From: Calonectria ilicicola
Lineage: Eukaryota; Ascomycota; Sordariomycetes; Hypocreales; Nectriaceae
Direction: 5' to 3'
DNA: 64,000 nt
Assembly (NCBI GenBank): GCA_020809705.1
Contig: CP085828.1
Coordinates: 2,108,001 to 2,172,000, forward strand
Shown one piece after another: positions 12,940 through 23,728 of this stretch. Made by a program: the position numbers and the translations under genes. Under the pieces are notes generated by a model. The model did no database searches. It saw only the letters and a program-made list of their open reading frames with translations, and had not been told where the DNA came from. The stretch's first letter is position 1, and every line of letters begins with the position of its first letter.

Positions 12940-13671
12940 AGAAAGAAAGGTGCCCCAACCGTGCGGGCTTTCGGCTTTGGGCGGCGTTGTGAGAAAGACT
13001 AGTAGAAAAACCAGAAACCAACCCCCGACCATCCCCCCCTTATCATACCCCGGGTCCAATTCGACGAGCTTTCTACTTTTCTTTTGTGACTTTTTAAACG
13101 AGGGCCATAGAGAGAATGGGGGTGGCAAAACGATGATTGGATTTTTTATGACATGTTCTTGAGACGGGATGATGGATGGAATGAGTGGATGCAGCCAGTG
13201 TCTCATATCATACGTGAGGGAAATGCGTGCAAGTGCACTGTTATTTAGTTTGCGTGACGAGAAATGGCAACCCAGGGGAGGCTAGTTTGCATAGGCGGGA
13301 GTTTTTTGTCGTCACGACCACATCTCACAAATGACAGGTTCAAGACAGTGAATGAATTGAAAGTTACAATAAATAGTGGCAATTCTTTTTTATTTCTCTT
13401 ATGATGAGAACTATTTTAGATGAATAAATTCTTTGAGACATAATCAATCAAGACATAGGGATGATATATATCCAAGACAAGACCATGTGGTAATACAATT
13501 GACGCTAGGAACTATTGAAGTAGCCGGAGCTTAGTAGTGTAATATAATACGCTGTTGCGTGCAATGTGAGTAGAGATCCCGGGTTTTTGACTATTCAGAA
13601 AGCTGAGCCAACACACAGATAGCCATCCTATTGATTTCCTTCATATCAAGACGCATCACGAGTCTACGCAT
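12940..13671. other. Convergent 3' intergenic region
   Basis: Lies between two convergent genes. It turns AT-rich after about 13350, with AATAAA-like hexamers such as near 13370 and 13422. Presumed 3' UTRs and polyadenylation signals; no further gene seen. Confidence 0.5.
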
Positions 13672-14857
13672 TTACTGCTTGTCCTCCGTCTTGTAGCTCA
13701 AAAGGAAGAGCTGGGGAATCATTACGGCGGCGACAAAGAATCCGAAAACCATTCCGATGGCCGTGGTCTTAACATAGAGAATGAGAAGGCGTTGCCAAGC
13801 AGCCTTGGAAAAGGTGGACCAGGCATCTCGGAGGGAAATGTAGCCAGTGCCACCAACAATGGCGGGTTCGACCTTGCCCTGGAAAGTGCGGTCGAAGGGG
13901 ATGACGGTGTCTTGCTCGTCGGGGAGCAGAGAAGCTTGGACACGGACGAGAGTGACGTAGGCGGGAATGATGAGGAAGATGCGGATGAGAAGGAAGACAG
14001 AGTAAATGGCAAACAACTTCCAGCCATCGACGTCGCGGGGCATCTCAAACTTGACTTCCTTGGCACCCAAACCCAGTGCAGAGACCATGAGCCAGCAAGC
14101 GGCGCTTCCAACGGTGGAGAGAGCCCAGAAGAGGGTCACGGGACGCCAGGTAGCAGCCAGGGTCTTCTTGAAGGGAGGCAGGCGGGACCAGAAGTGCACC
14201 GAGGAGGGAGGAGTCATGACAATGTGGACCCATGCGGTGCTGTACTGGACGAGGAGGAGAGAAGAAACCAAGGGGGCGACGAAGAAGAGAGGGCCGAGGA
14301 AGATTCCCACCATGCCGGTGATCCAGGCCTGGATCATGGACTGGAAAGCGAAGCAGGCAAAACCGCGGAAGATGGAACGGAAGCCGCCGTGAGATCGCAA
14401 TAGACGCCATGAGGACATGAAGGACGAGGTAACGGGCTTGATGTTGTCACCAAGGCTCAGCGGGCGAGTGGGAATAGCGGCTGAGGTGGCCTTGTTGACG
14501 GGAGCGCCTGGAACGGGAGCATCGGGCATGGAGCCAGAGCCGGCAAGCGTCTCGTCGCCGAGGGCGACAGGCTCATAGGCGGGAGGGTGCTCATCCTCGA
14601 CGATGGCGAAGACGGGGAGGATCTTCTCAAACGTGTAGTTCACCTACGGAGCTGGTGTTAGTGTGATGGACGCGGGTTGATCAGTTAGGCGGGCGCTTAT
14701 GACGTACCAGGACGATGAGGGGAAGGAAGACGATGAAATCGACAAGGAAAACGATCCAAGACCAGCTGTAAAAGGCGCGGGTAGACTCTGTAGGAACCTC
14801 CTTGACCTTTTCGATGGTGAACTCAGCAGCTCGCTTGGCGAGCTCGGAGGCGATCAT
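13672..14857 (-). CDS. Multi-pass membrane protein, fungal 'ubiquitin carrier protein' type
   Basis: Two exons, 14857-14708 and 14643-13672, 373 residues; the 64-nt intron falls inside the first membrane helix region (PLIVL|VNYTF). The start ATG has a CACC context. Hydrophobic segments lie at roughly 32-55, 145-195, 215-240, 260-285 and 330-355, giving about five or six transmembrane helices. A charged cytosolic or lumenal stretch with Pro-rich EDEHPPAYEP is near 65-75. Databases often label such fungal proteins 'ubiquitin carrier protein' or 'ubiquitin conjugating enzyme', but there is no UBC fold and no catalytic cysteine motif here, so that name is probably historical. Real function unknown. 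Convergent with kinesin. Confidence 0.75.
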
Positions 14858-15738
14858 GGTGGCGATGGATGCCCCTCGGCGGATAAGATGTAAAAGGAGG
14901 CAAGAGTATTGAAAAAGAGAAGGAATGAGAGAGATGAGTAATAGGAGAACGAAACGAGAAAAAAAAAAGAGGAAATAAATCGAAGAGAGAGGGTCTGAAA
15001 TGAAGATGAAGTTGGGATCGAGCTATTGTTCCACAACCACGAATGGAAGGATATGGTGCTGACGAACAAACTGACGAAAGGACGGGAGGGCACTTGGGCC
15101 TTTATTAATGGGATGCGCTAGGAGATGGCGCTGGGAGGTAATAGCGACTTATTGGTGGTGGGGTCAGCCAAGCAAGGCGGCCAAATAGCAGGCAGCACTC
15201 TGGCCTTTGGCGGCTCAGCCACCAACAAGCTCAGATCCTTTGGCGGGGGATGTGAAATGTGAGGCACAGGGTGTGTAAGTACCGGCCTGCGCTGGGGCTT
15301 AACACGCGACTCGTCGAGAGTTCAAACAACATGTCTGACGCTGCTGGTCTCGGAAGTCGCCGATTGGGTGTCGCTACGCTCTTGAACTCGCTTGCAGCTG
15401 TTGCAGCAGCGTTTTTCTAATTTGCGTGCACAAATACTGCGGTTCCTATCAATCCCCTGTCCCGGGCATTACTCAATCTGGATGGGGTGGTTCAGCTCGC
15501 ACCCTGCGTTGTAAGCTTCACGCATGAAAGAGAACCAGAGGGCGACTCTATCCCCTAACCGGAAATCTTCGACTCTGAAGGCCAGTAGCCTATAGCGGGT
15601 GACTGCTACAAGCTTGGCAGTCTTTTGTAAGTAGGACAGGGCGTGTTAGTCATCCTCGCGAGGCACGAACCTTTTGATAGGCACCAAAACTTGGCCTGCC
15701 TTTCTTTTCTTTCATCGAAATGAACGAATTCCTCCAGC
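14858..15738. other. Intergenic, entry to a low-GC, repeat-bearing stretch
   Basis: Purine-rich DNA at 14900-15000 (pyrimidine-rich on the strand of the preceding gene) looks like its leader. The rest holds no convincing gene. Confidence 0.4.
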
Positions 15739-16857
15739 ATGGCGCCCTCGCAGGAGAAATACTACAGCGCCGAATTTGGTAGGCTGCCGGTGCATTTCGA
15801 CATCACCCAGCCCCGCCCGGTAAACCGGAGCCAGACTATTCGGAATCAGCAGTCCAAGAAACGGCGCCGACCTCAACTTTCTGAGGCGTTGGATCCGATG
15901 AGGTGTGTAAAAGATTGGATTATGCACACTATTGACGACAGTGATGACGCGGAGCCTCCCTCAGACTAGGAGTCAGAGTTAGAGGCCGCGGACGACTATG
16001 CAAACGAACTCAGAACAGAGGCCAGCGTTGCGCTTGACGAGTTCATCTTTGTCATCACACACCATTAATAATGGGTCAGTACAAAAAATATAGTCTTGCA
16101 GTCTTGGCTCGTCGTATGCAAGATGTCCATCGATCCGTATTCGGTGACAGTGATGGACCAGAACCACCTGAGGGAAAGGATACAAAATACTGGGGAATTC
16201 CGTTCCTGGAAGATTATGGAAACATCTGGGGCTTCAATCAGCCGGAGACTGCGAAATCCCGTTTCGAATGGGTTCTGACTTACATTCGGACCGGCGAACT
16301 TCCGGCCGATGCGAAGCTAGCACAGTGTCTCTTGCGAGAAGCTTTGCGCGACTCTTTCCTGAAGTCAAAAAAACACCCATACTTTTTCGTGGGCCGTGAT
16401 GACCGCAAAGAGCTGAACCCCAACCTATCGTCGCGTTGGGTTCAGGAGTTCTTGGAGAAGCAAGGCGCATGGGATGCCATTGAAGCTGCTCTGGGAAAGC
16501 ACAACACAACCCTAGGAATTATTGGGCTACGCGATTGTTATAGTGTTCTGATCGCGCCTCTTTGGGAAGAATTGGTGTGTGGCGTGACCCTTGACCGAAG
16601 CCTTTTCATGACCCTGGCTATCCAAGAAGCCCAGAAAGACGGAAGACTCTTGGTTGCTGACAGTGACGAAGGAGGGAGCAAAAGTTCAGGACTGGAAATC
16701 AGTCCACATGGAGTTTGTGGATAAGTTTGGTCTGGGGCGAAGCGCAAATGTGCTTCATGCTAGACGGGTATACAATACACCGCTTGAAAGATTGTCCCCC
16801 TGTGACTTCCGTACCTTTAGCAGCATGGATCCCAACCGCCCGAAGATATCAATCTGA
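15739..16857 (+). pseudogene. Degraded hypothetical gene with a stop and a frameshift
   Basis: An ATG frame starts at 15739 (MAPSQEKYYSAEFG) and runs to a TAG at 15967-15969. Translation in the same frame continues sensibly after it for 32 codons (acidic, ESELEAADDYANEL) to a stop at 16066-16068. A second frame, 16071-16724, encodes 217 protein-like residues (GIPFLEDYGNIWGFNQPET, WVQEFLEKQGAWDAIEAAL). Near 16650-16680 the plausible sequence jumps frame: the overlapping +1 frame gives VQDWKSVHMEFVDKFG and RSANVLHARRVYN, resembling a SANT/homeodomain-like module, to a stop at 16857. Splicing 15903 to 16093 could join the first two parts, but no intron explains the last shift. I do not recognise the family. 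A pseudogene is the best reading; a misassembled or poorly spliced live gene is possible. Confidence 0.5.
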
Positions 16858-16861
16858 TAGT

Positions 16862-17035
16862 AAAGGAAAATAAATAAATAAATAAATAAATAACAATGAA
16901 CTCTTATATATAAATTATTTATGTACTTTATTTATCACATTTATTTATTTATAATTTGGCTGAAAGATAGTAGGAAAATGTAGAGGGGGTGCAATCTTTC
17001 AGGGATTGTACTGTATCTACGACAAGCTGCAGCCG
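16862..17035. repeat. AATA microsatellite plus copy A of a diverged dispersed repeat
   Basis: A run of AAATA/AATA units lies at about 16866-16892. Beyond it, 16910-17025 is AT-rich and includes a segment around 16968-17020 reading ATAGTAGGAAAA, then GAGGGGGTGCAATCTTTCAG. This resembles a segment at about 44920-44975 in the same orientation. Both copies are preceded by TTTATTTATTTATA. Probably relics of one mobile or repetitive element. Confidence 0.45.
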
Positions 17036-17479
17036 AAACCGAAGCCGAGACCAACGGCTCTTTGGACGAGGAGACAGAGGTGTGGTGGGTTACCATGTCA
17101 TGTTTTCGGCGGATATTTATTCCCCAGCTGAGTACATGCTCAGCGAGGCTCGAGTTGAAGCGAAGCCCAACAGCTCTCTGGACAAGGACTGTGAGACGAG
17201 CCAGGTGTTTGCGAGGTTGCTGGGCTGGGATCGGGGCAGGTTTGTGTTACTATGCTATGTATTTGAATAATATTTTCACCAACTCAGTAACCTGTAATGT
17301 CTGAGAAGACAAAGTCCATTCGTGTGTGCCGCGCATGTGTGCCCGGCATATGTGGTGGACACCGCCTTGCTTTTGTTCCCTGCTGATGCATATAGACCTG
17401 CCTGTCCCAGCCCCAGACCGACTCGCAGAGCTCCGTGTACCGGAGAAGAGTTGGAGGTGGCTGCAGGTCGTCATGGGTC
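17036..17479. other. Gene-poor stretch with a degenerate internal duplication
   Basis: Two copies, at about 17036-17095 and 17145-17206, share the pattern GAAGC(C/G)...CCAAC(G/A)GCTCT(T/C)TGGAC(G)AAG/GAG. In one frame they would read ETEAETNGSLDEETEV and VEAKPNSSLDKDCETSQV. No open gene remains. Possibly a decayed repeat-containing coding sequence. Confidence 0.3.
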
Positions 17480-17770
17480 ATTTACTCCGATGTCGCGCCG
17501 CACCAACCATGGTGCCTCGTTTACTAATCAAACGGCGCCACCATCCCCTCGGATGTGCGAAGCCTCACGCAATGTACCGGACTAAAATCTATCCAATGAA
17601 ATGAAATGTATTCAGGATTTTGTATGACAATAAGGTGTGGCAAATGTGACGAGTACTTTGAATGAGGCTTCGCACATCGGAAGGGATGTGTTCTTCTGGT
17701 GGCGTCGAAACGTCCGCACGATTGGCTGCCTGGCGCGACCGGAGACCCCGCATTTTTTACCGGGCGGCGT
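17480..17770. repeat. Imperfect long inverted repeat (foldback or MITE-like element)
   Basis: The left arm (about 17490-17585) and right arm (about 17645-17760) are reverse-complement-related. The best-matched core is GATGTGCGAAGCCTCA at 17553-17568, which pairs with GAGGCTTCGCACATC at 17663-17677. Similarity continues outward through GGCGCCACC (left) against GGTGGCGTC (right), then TCGCGCC against GGCGCGA, and inward through GCAATGTAC against GTACTTTG. The roughly 60-nt centre is AT-rich. Arms of about 90 nt with many mismatches suggest an old foldback or MITE-like insertion; I see no clean target-site duplication. Confidence 0.55.
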
Positions 17771-18314
17771 CGGAGCGTCGCTGTGAATGTCTTGACTCTA
17801 TAGTGAGTCTTGCCCCAGGTTTGTGTCCGGCTTCGCTCCGATGCAGAGGCAAACCTTCCTTATCCCACCTTCCTCGCCTCCTCGCACTGCGCTGCGCTGC
17901 GCTGGATTACCGTAAAATAGGTCTATAATAATAGTAGAATACAGAGGGTTTCTATTGTAATAAAGAGATTATTGATAAAGTGAGTAAGTATCTTTTTTCT
18001 TTATTTATATGTAAAGGTACTTGTAAAAAACCGTAGGAGGAGAATGCCCTGCCCTTAGGTAATTTTAAATATAGTTTGACATTGAAACTTTTTTTTCACT
18101 TTTGGTGGGGAAACCGGCCGGACCGCCTCTTCCTCCAACAACCTCTTTTCTTTTTCATCATCCTCAATCCCGAAGCAAAGATTGGCATCTTTGGGTTCTC
18201 TGTCTCTTCACTGAGCACTTGTGCTCACTCACGCAATTGACATCTTTCCTTTCCCATCCCACCCCGACTTTCCTCCCGATTTTCCTCCCCTCCGAATCCA
18301 TCTACTCCTCCGCG
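17771..18314. other. Intergenic, AT-rich promoter side of acetolactate synthase
   Basis: AT-rich from about 17910 to 18100 with A/T runs, then a pyrimidine-rich leader (18120-18310) directly before the acetolactate synthase ATG. No coding frame seen. Confidence 0.45.
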
Positions 18315-21014
18315 ATGCTCCGGAATCGCCCCACGAGAAAGTCTATCCGCGCCCTTGGCCAGGCGACGGCCTGGACGACACCGCCCACAGCCTCTCTTGC
18401 GCAGTCAAGGCTGCCCGCGACGCAAAGAACAAAGGCCACTGCTACCACTTCTGCCGCGCCGTAAGTTTCTGGCTGTTTTTCTCGGTTCCTTGTCGGTTCC
18501 TTGTACCCTCATAACCTCGTTCGTGGTGTCGCGCTTCAGCGCCCTGCAACTATCCGTGTTCTTGACTCGAAAGACACCGAGGAGTGCCCCGATACTCGCT
18601 CCACCAAGCCAATTGATGTTTCATTGTTAATCTCATCTCAATTGTTGCTGACCTGCTTTACAGTCAGCCTCGCCCTGTGCCCAGCCCCTCCTTCAACTTG
18701 GAACCCGAATCTCGTCAACATGTTCAGCCTCTTGTCAACCAATCGAAACCCGAGATGGATGAATCGTAAGAATTCTCTCTCACTCAAACCACGACGAGCC
18801 CTTGCTCATGTGTTTAGGTTCATCGGAAAGACCGGTGGCGAGATCTTTCATGAGATGATGCTCAGACACGGTGTGAAGCATATTTGTTTGTCTCCCTTCT
18901 CCAACTGAACTTGTCTTCATCGGCAGGGCCAAATGAGGACCCACGTTAACTAGTCCTAGTCGGCTACCCCGGAGGCGCCATCCTTCCCGTCTTTGACGCC
19001 ATCTACAACTCGGAACACTTCGATTTTATCTTGCCTCGACACGAACAAGGCGCCGGCCACATGGCACAAGGTAAGACTTGCTTGGTTTAACAAGGTTTAT
19101 ATTAATATATAATAGGGTACGCACGTGCCTCCGGAAAACCTGGCGTTGTACTCGTCACATCGGGTCCGGGAGCGACCAATGTGATAACTCCCATCCAAGA
19201 TGCTCTCTCAGATGGCACTCCTTTAGTGGTTTTCACTGGACAGGTCGTAACAAGTGCGATTGGACTGGACGCGTTTCAGGAGTGCGATACCGTGGGCATT
19301 AGTAGGCCTGCGTGCAAGTGGAATTGCATGGTTACAAGCATTGCTGAGCTCCCGCGTCGAATTAATGAGGCTTTCGAGATTGCTACGAGTGGTCGTCCTG
19401 GCCCTGTTCTCATTGACCTTCCTAAGGATATTACAGCTGGGATTCTTCGAAAGGCTATACCAACACAAACTTGCCTACCCTCTTTTCCAAGCATCGCTTC
19501 TCAGGCTGCCAAACGACTAATGGAGCAGCAGCTTAAGGCCTCGCTTGGCCGTGCTGCTGAGCTTATCAAAGTAGCTAAGCAGCCTATCATTTACGCTGGC
19601 CAAGGCATCATCCAGTCTGAGGGTGGAACTGAGCTTCTTCGAGAGCTAGCTGACAAGTGTTCTATTCCTGTTACAACAACTCTTCAGGGTCTTGGTGCAT
19701 TTGATGAGCGTGACGAGAAGTCATTACATATGTTGGGTATGCATGGCATGGCATATGCCAATATGTCTATGCAGGAGGCCGACCTTATTATTGCTCTTGG
19801 TGCTCGCTTTGACGACCGTGTTGTCCTGAATACTTCAAAATTTGCTCCTAATGCTAAAGCTGCTGCAACTCAGAAGCGAGGTGGTATTATTCATTTTGAT
19901 ATATTGCCTAAGAATATTAACAAGGTCATTCAAGCAACTGAGGCTATTGAGGGCGATGTTGCCACTAACCTCAAGATGCTTCTACCTATGCTGACACCTA
20001 CAAGCATGGAGCAACGAAGCGAATGGTTTAACAAGATATCTGAATGGAAGGCCAAGTGGCCTGTATCCAACTATGAGCGCGCTGACTCTCCTGGAGGCAA
20101 CGGTCTCATTAAACCCCAGTCCCTAATTGAGGAACTGAGCGATCTCACCTCTAAACTTGACAAGAAAACAATTATCTCAACTGGAGTGGGCCAGCATGTG
20201 AGTTCCTCATGAGCAACCAACACTATTACGAACACCAACTAACCTGAAGTAGCAAATGTGGGCAGCACAGCACTACTCATGGAGAGAGCCTCGATCATTT
20301 GTTACGAGTGGCGGACTAGGTACGTGATATTTTTGCAGCACCTTGGCCGTTTCTCTCCGGCCTTTCCTAACCCCAAACCAAGATCCTGTTATGTTTCTTG
20401 GTCATTGAAGTTTGTAACGACCCTAATTCTGACTCTGGGATGCAGGCACAATGGGCTTTGGGCTGCCAAGTGCGATTGGAGTTAAAGTAGCGAGACCAGA
20501 CGCCCTCGTGATCGACATTGATGGCGATGCGTCCTTTAACATGACCCTAACAGAGCTCTCCACTGCTGCCCAATTTAATATTGGCGTTAAAGTTATTATT
20601 CTGAATAACGAGGAGCAGGGCATGGTTACCCAATGGCAGAACCTGTTCTATGAGGACCGCTATGCACACACCCACCAGCGAAATCCGGACTTTGTCAAGT
20701 TAGCCGACGCAATGGGTGTGCAGGGGAGAAAGGTCTCCAAGCCAGAGGATGTTCGGGCTAGCCTCGAGTGGCTCATCAACACAGACGGTCCAGCTCTTCT
20801 CGAGGTTATTACCGATAAGAAGGTGCCTGTCCTGCCTATGGTACCAGCAGGTGCTGGCCTTCACGAGTTCTTGGTTTATGATAAAGGTAAGCTATAGTTC
20901 CTGGGACTGCAACACGATGATATGGCTATTTGCTAACAGCGATTGATTGCAGAAAAGGACAAGGCCCGGCGACAGCTAATGCGCGAGCGAACCAGTGGTG
21001 TTCATGGTTCTTAG
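18315..21014 (+). CDS. ILV2: Acetolactate synthase catalytic subunit, divergent copy
   Basis: Nine exons: 18315-18460, 18540-18617, 18664-18765, 18818-18885, 18960-19070, 19116-20197, 20253-20319, 20446-20886, 20953-21014; 718 residues, phase kept throughout. It is a ThDP/FAD enzyme making acetolactate and acetohydroxybutyrate for valine, leucine and isoleucine. A mitochondrial-type N-terminus is followed by [12 protein letters not shown], catalytic Glu160 in [20 protein letters not shown], the FAD-domain motif [15 protein letters not shown], and the ThDP motif GDASFN...LNNEEQG (578-610). Trp615 (VTQWQ), a herbicide-contact position, is kept, but residue 213 in GQVVTSAIG is Val where yeast Ilv2 has Pro192. 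The usually constant segment after it reads [16 protein letters not shown]. The exon 2 boundaries (GTTTCA donor) are the least certain. Wobble positions are T-rich, unlike the neighbours. It may be a second copy of ILV2 or a fast-evolving sole copy. Confidence 0.85.
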
Positions 21015-22507
21015 GAGTCCAGAAGGAAGTAAAGTTGTTAAGTGAAATTGTCAGGTATATAAGGCACATGGGTATCATGATAATGCGTTGATTCTGTAAC
21101 TACGGAGGTAGCTCTCAAAAGTTTTGTCCCTTGCGACGATGACTGATATCCTGCCCCCCCCCGCAGCCAGTACCAGGGAGGTAAAAGCGTAATCAAGCTT
21201 ATAGTGCGCAGCCACTATAAGCTGCTAGCTATTAGAGCCTAGAATTTCTAGCTAGGGGGCGGAGGTCCGTTGGAATATAGGGTATCTCGCAATTATACAA
21301 GGGCATAACATCTGACTTGAATACCGCCTGAGTGTAGCTTACGCTGATTGATTAGAACGGATAGGGGTCTTGAGTTGTAAGGATGAAACTTTTGAAAGCT
21401 GCCTCTGCATGGATAGGTGTATTGTGCTACCTTGTTTACATCTTCTTACCGTCTTACAATACAACCCTTAAATGATTGTGCCAGGAGCACTTACCCCAAT
21501 TAATTACTAGGGATATAGTTATTCAGTCTACAGTATTTACGCTAATCGTTTCTTTTTTTATGCACACACTTGCTTTTTATTACTTTATTAGGAAAAGCTT
21601 TGTAAGGCTTAAGAGAAGAAAAAGCAATTTGCAGCTCCCTGTTGATGTTAGTGACTATTGACCAATCTGAGATTCCAAAAAAACGACGCTAAGCGGGGGC
21701 AAGTCCAGCTGTTGGGAAAGATGTTTTTTTTCCAACGAGAAAAAAGGGAGATAGAGAGAGAATAATGAAAACAAAACACATGCAAGAGATTTCATTTTCA
21801 TTCGGCAGACCATGATTTTGTTCACTACATGCGTAACTCCGCCACTCCGCCACTATTAAATTATCCCTTGCTTAAGCGGCTGCAGGCTTGTAGCCGTTGG
21901 CTGATAGCGTGTGGTGTGCACCAGAACAATCCAGGGGCCTGCTTAGGCGCTGGGATTGGTAGTGGATTCGGAGGCATGGCCCAGGATATGTTTATAGATG
22001 CCCGTCATAATTCATAAATAATGCCATGCTGTCCGGTTTTACGGACCATGGAATTAAAAGATGCTGGAATCCTACCGAAGCCGAAGCGTCGATTGTTACG
22101 TGAGGGCTCTTGGATTTAGATTACTGTTTTGCGCCTCGTTCTAATTGATGTACGTACGCATGTTGCCATCCGGAACCTTCGCGGCCCCTGGAATGATGGT
22201 TTGGATACGAACTATGGCGCTTTCTTAAAAGGCAAAACAGGGATATCCGCCTGAAATATGTGCGTAAGTGATGCGGGGGCAAACGACTTCTTTTATTGTC
22301 ATTTTCTTGTTAATTGTTGGTGGTGTTAGTAGCTTAGGATTGTGATGAGGCCAACACTGCCTGCCCCGCAGTTTCACATCCCACTCGCACAACCCCCACC
22401 AACCCAGTTGAGATCGACGTCACTGGTGGCGCTGGACAGGACCGCCCACGCGAGACATGCCAAAGCCTCTTTTCTTTCTGATATCCACCTGAGCTACACG
22501 ATCCCTG
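21015..22507. other. Intergenic, AT-rich, no gene seen
   Basis: About 1.5 kb between acetolactate synthase and PPM1. It contains an 8-C run near 21154, a perfect hairpin at 21196-21223 (listed separately) and short unconvincing frames. The last 150 bases are GC-rich and form the leader of PPM1. Confidence 0.5.
21196..21223. repeat. Perfect 11-bp inverted repeat (hairpin)
   Basis: AGCTTATAGTG at 21196-21206 and CACTATAAGCT at 21213-21223 are exact reverse complements with a 6-base loop. It lies 182 bases past the acetolactate synthase stop. Could be a transposon-end relic or a 3'-end structure; it has no T tract that would make it a Pol III terminator. Confidence 0.55.
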
Positions 22508-23728
22508 ATGTCGGCGCCGCAGATTCCAAACCTGCTCGACTCGCTCCGCTCCGTCCGGGGCGCCCGTTCGGCACGCGGCCGAGGCCGAGGTGGTGGACCA
22601 AGTCGAGCTGCCGTCTCCCACGATGCCACCATCCAGGGCACCGACACCGACGCCGCCGTGTCTCGGCTGAGTACTGTCGACCTGGGCTACCTCGACGACC
22701 CATACGCACCCTTTTTCGTGCAGAGCGCCGATGGCCCAGCGCCAAGACGGCTACCCATCATCAACAGAGGTGGGCTAGGTCCCTGAGCTCCAACTGGGCT
22801 GAACCAAGCTGAGCTCCTCATAGGGACGTATACGCGTACTACAGCCCTCGACGTCATCGTCGACGCATTTCTTGCCGATGGAGAGGATCCTGAGCACGCT
22901 TCTCAAGGGCGGCAAATCGTGTCGCTTGGTGCTGGCACCGATACACGGCCTTTTCGCCTGTTTGCTCAATCTAATAGACCGGGCTTGGTATATCACGAAA
23001 TCGACTTTGAGGTTACAAGTTCCAAGAAGTTTCGAACTATTCAGGCTACTCCTGCTTTGAGAAACATCTTGGGCAATGTTATAAGAGAAGAGAACGATCC
23101 TTCTTGGTTCAGTAAACCACCCACAGGAGGAGAGTATTACTGCCACGGTCTTGACCTCCGCGCACTCTCTGTCCCTCCACCCGCTGCTGAATTGCCTGCA
23201 AATCCGGATGCCGAATCTGAGTCTGTAGAAGAGGCTCCCAAGCAACCGAAAATCCCAGGCCTTCGCTCTGATATCCCAACGCTCCTCATTTCCGAGTGCT
23301 GTCTCTGCTACCTCTCTCCATCTGATGCATCGGGCGTTCTAGCCTACTTTTCCTCGCGAATCCCCAGGCTAGCGACAGTTATTTACGAGCCAATTCGTTC
23401 TCAAGATGCTTTTGGTCGAATGATGGTGTCCAACCTCGCACAACGGCGCATTCGAATGCCCACCTTGGAAGTGTACCATGAGCCTCGTGATCAGGAGGCG
23501 AGGTTGCGAACGGCTGGGTTTGAGCAGGTTGAATGTAAGACTATCCGATACATTTGGGACAACTGGGTTGCTGCCGACGAAAAGGAACGAGTGGATTATT
23601 TGGAAGGGCTGGATGAAGTGGAGGAGTGGCACCTGCTTGCTGACCACTACAGTGTGGTTTGGGCATCCAAAGGTGGAATGCCGAAGCAATGGGAGAAGAT
23701 CAACAATGGCATTTCCAAGGCTAGTTGA
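22508..23728 (+). CDS. PPM1: Leucine carboxyl methyltransferase (PP2A methyltransferase)
   Basis: Two exons, 22508-22769 and 22824-23728, 388 residues, one 54-nt intron. The enzyme methylates the C-terminal leucine of the PP2A catalytic subunit with S-adenosylmethionine, which steers holoenzyme assembly. Family features: DDPYAPFF near residue 60, the SAM-binding motif [12 protein letters not shown] at 120-131, the acidic YHEIDFE strand, ISECCLCYL and YEPI. The N-terminus is unusually Arg/Gly-rich (RGRGRGGG near residues 24-31), a low-complexity extension. The stop is at 23726-23728. It lies just downstream of the low-GC stretch but has ordinary codon use. Confidence 0.92.

Noticed and set aside
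20253..20319. Apparent frameshift in acetolactate synthase exon 7
   Set aside because: On re-reading, the sequence is TGG AGA GAG CCT CGA and the frame is intact.
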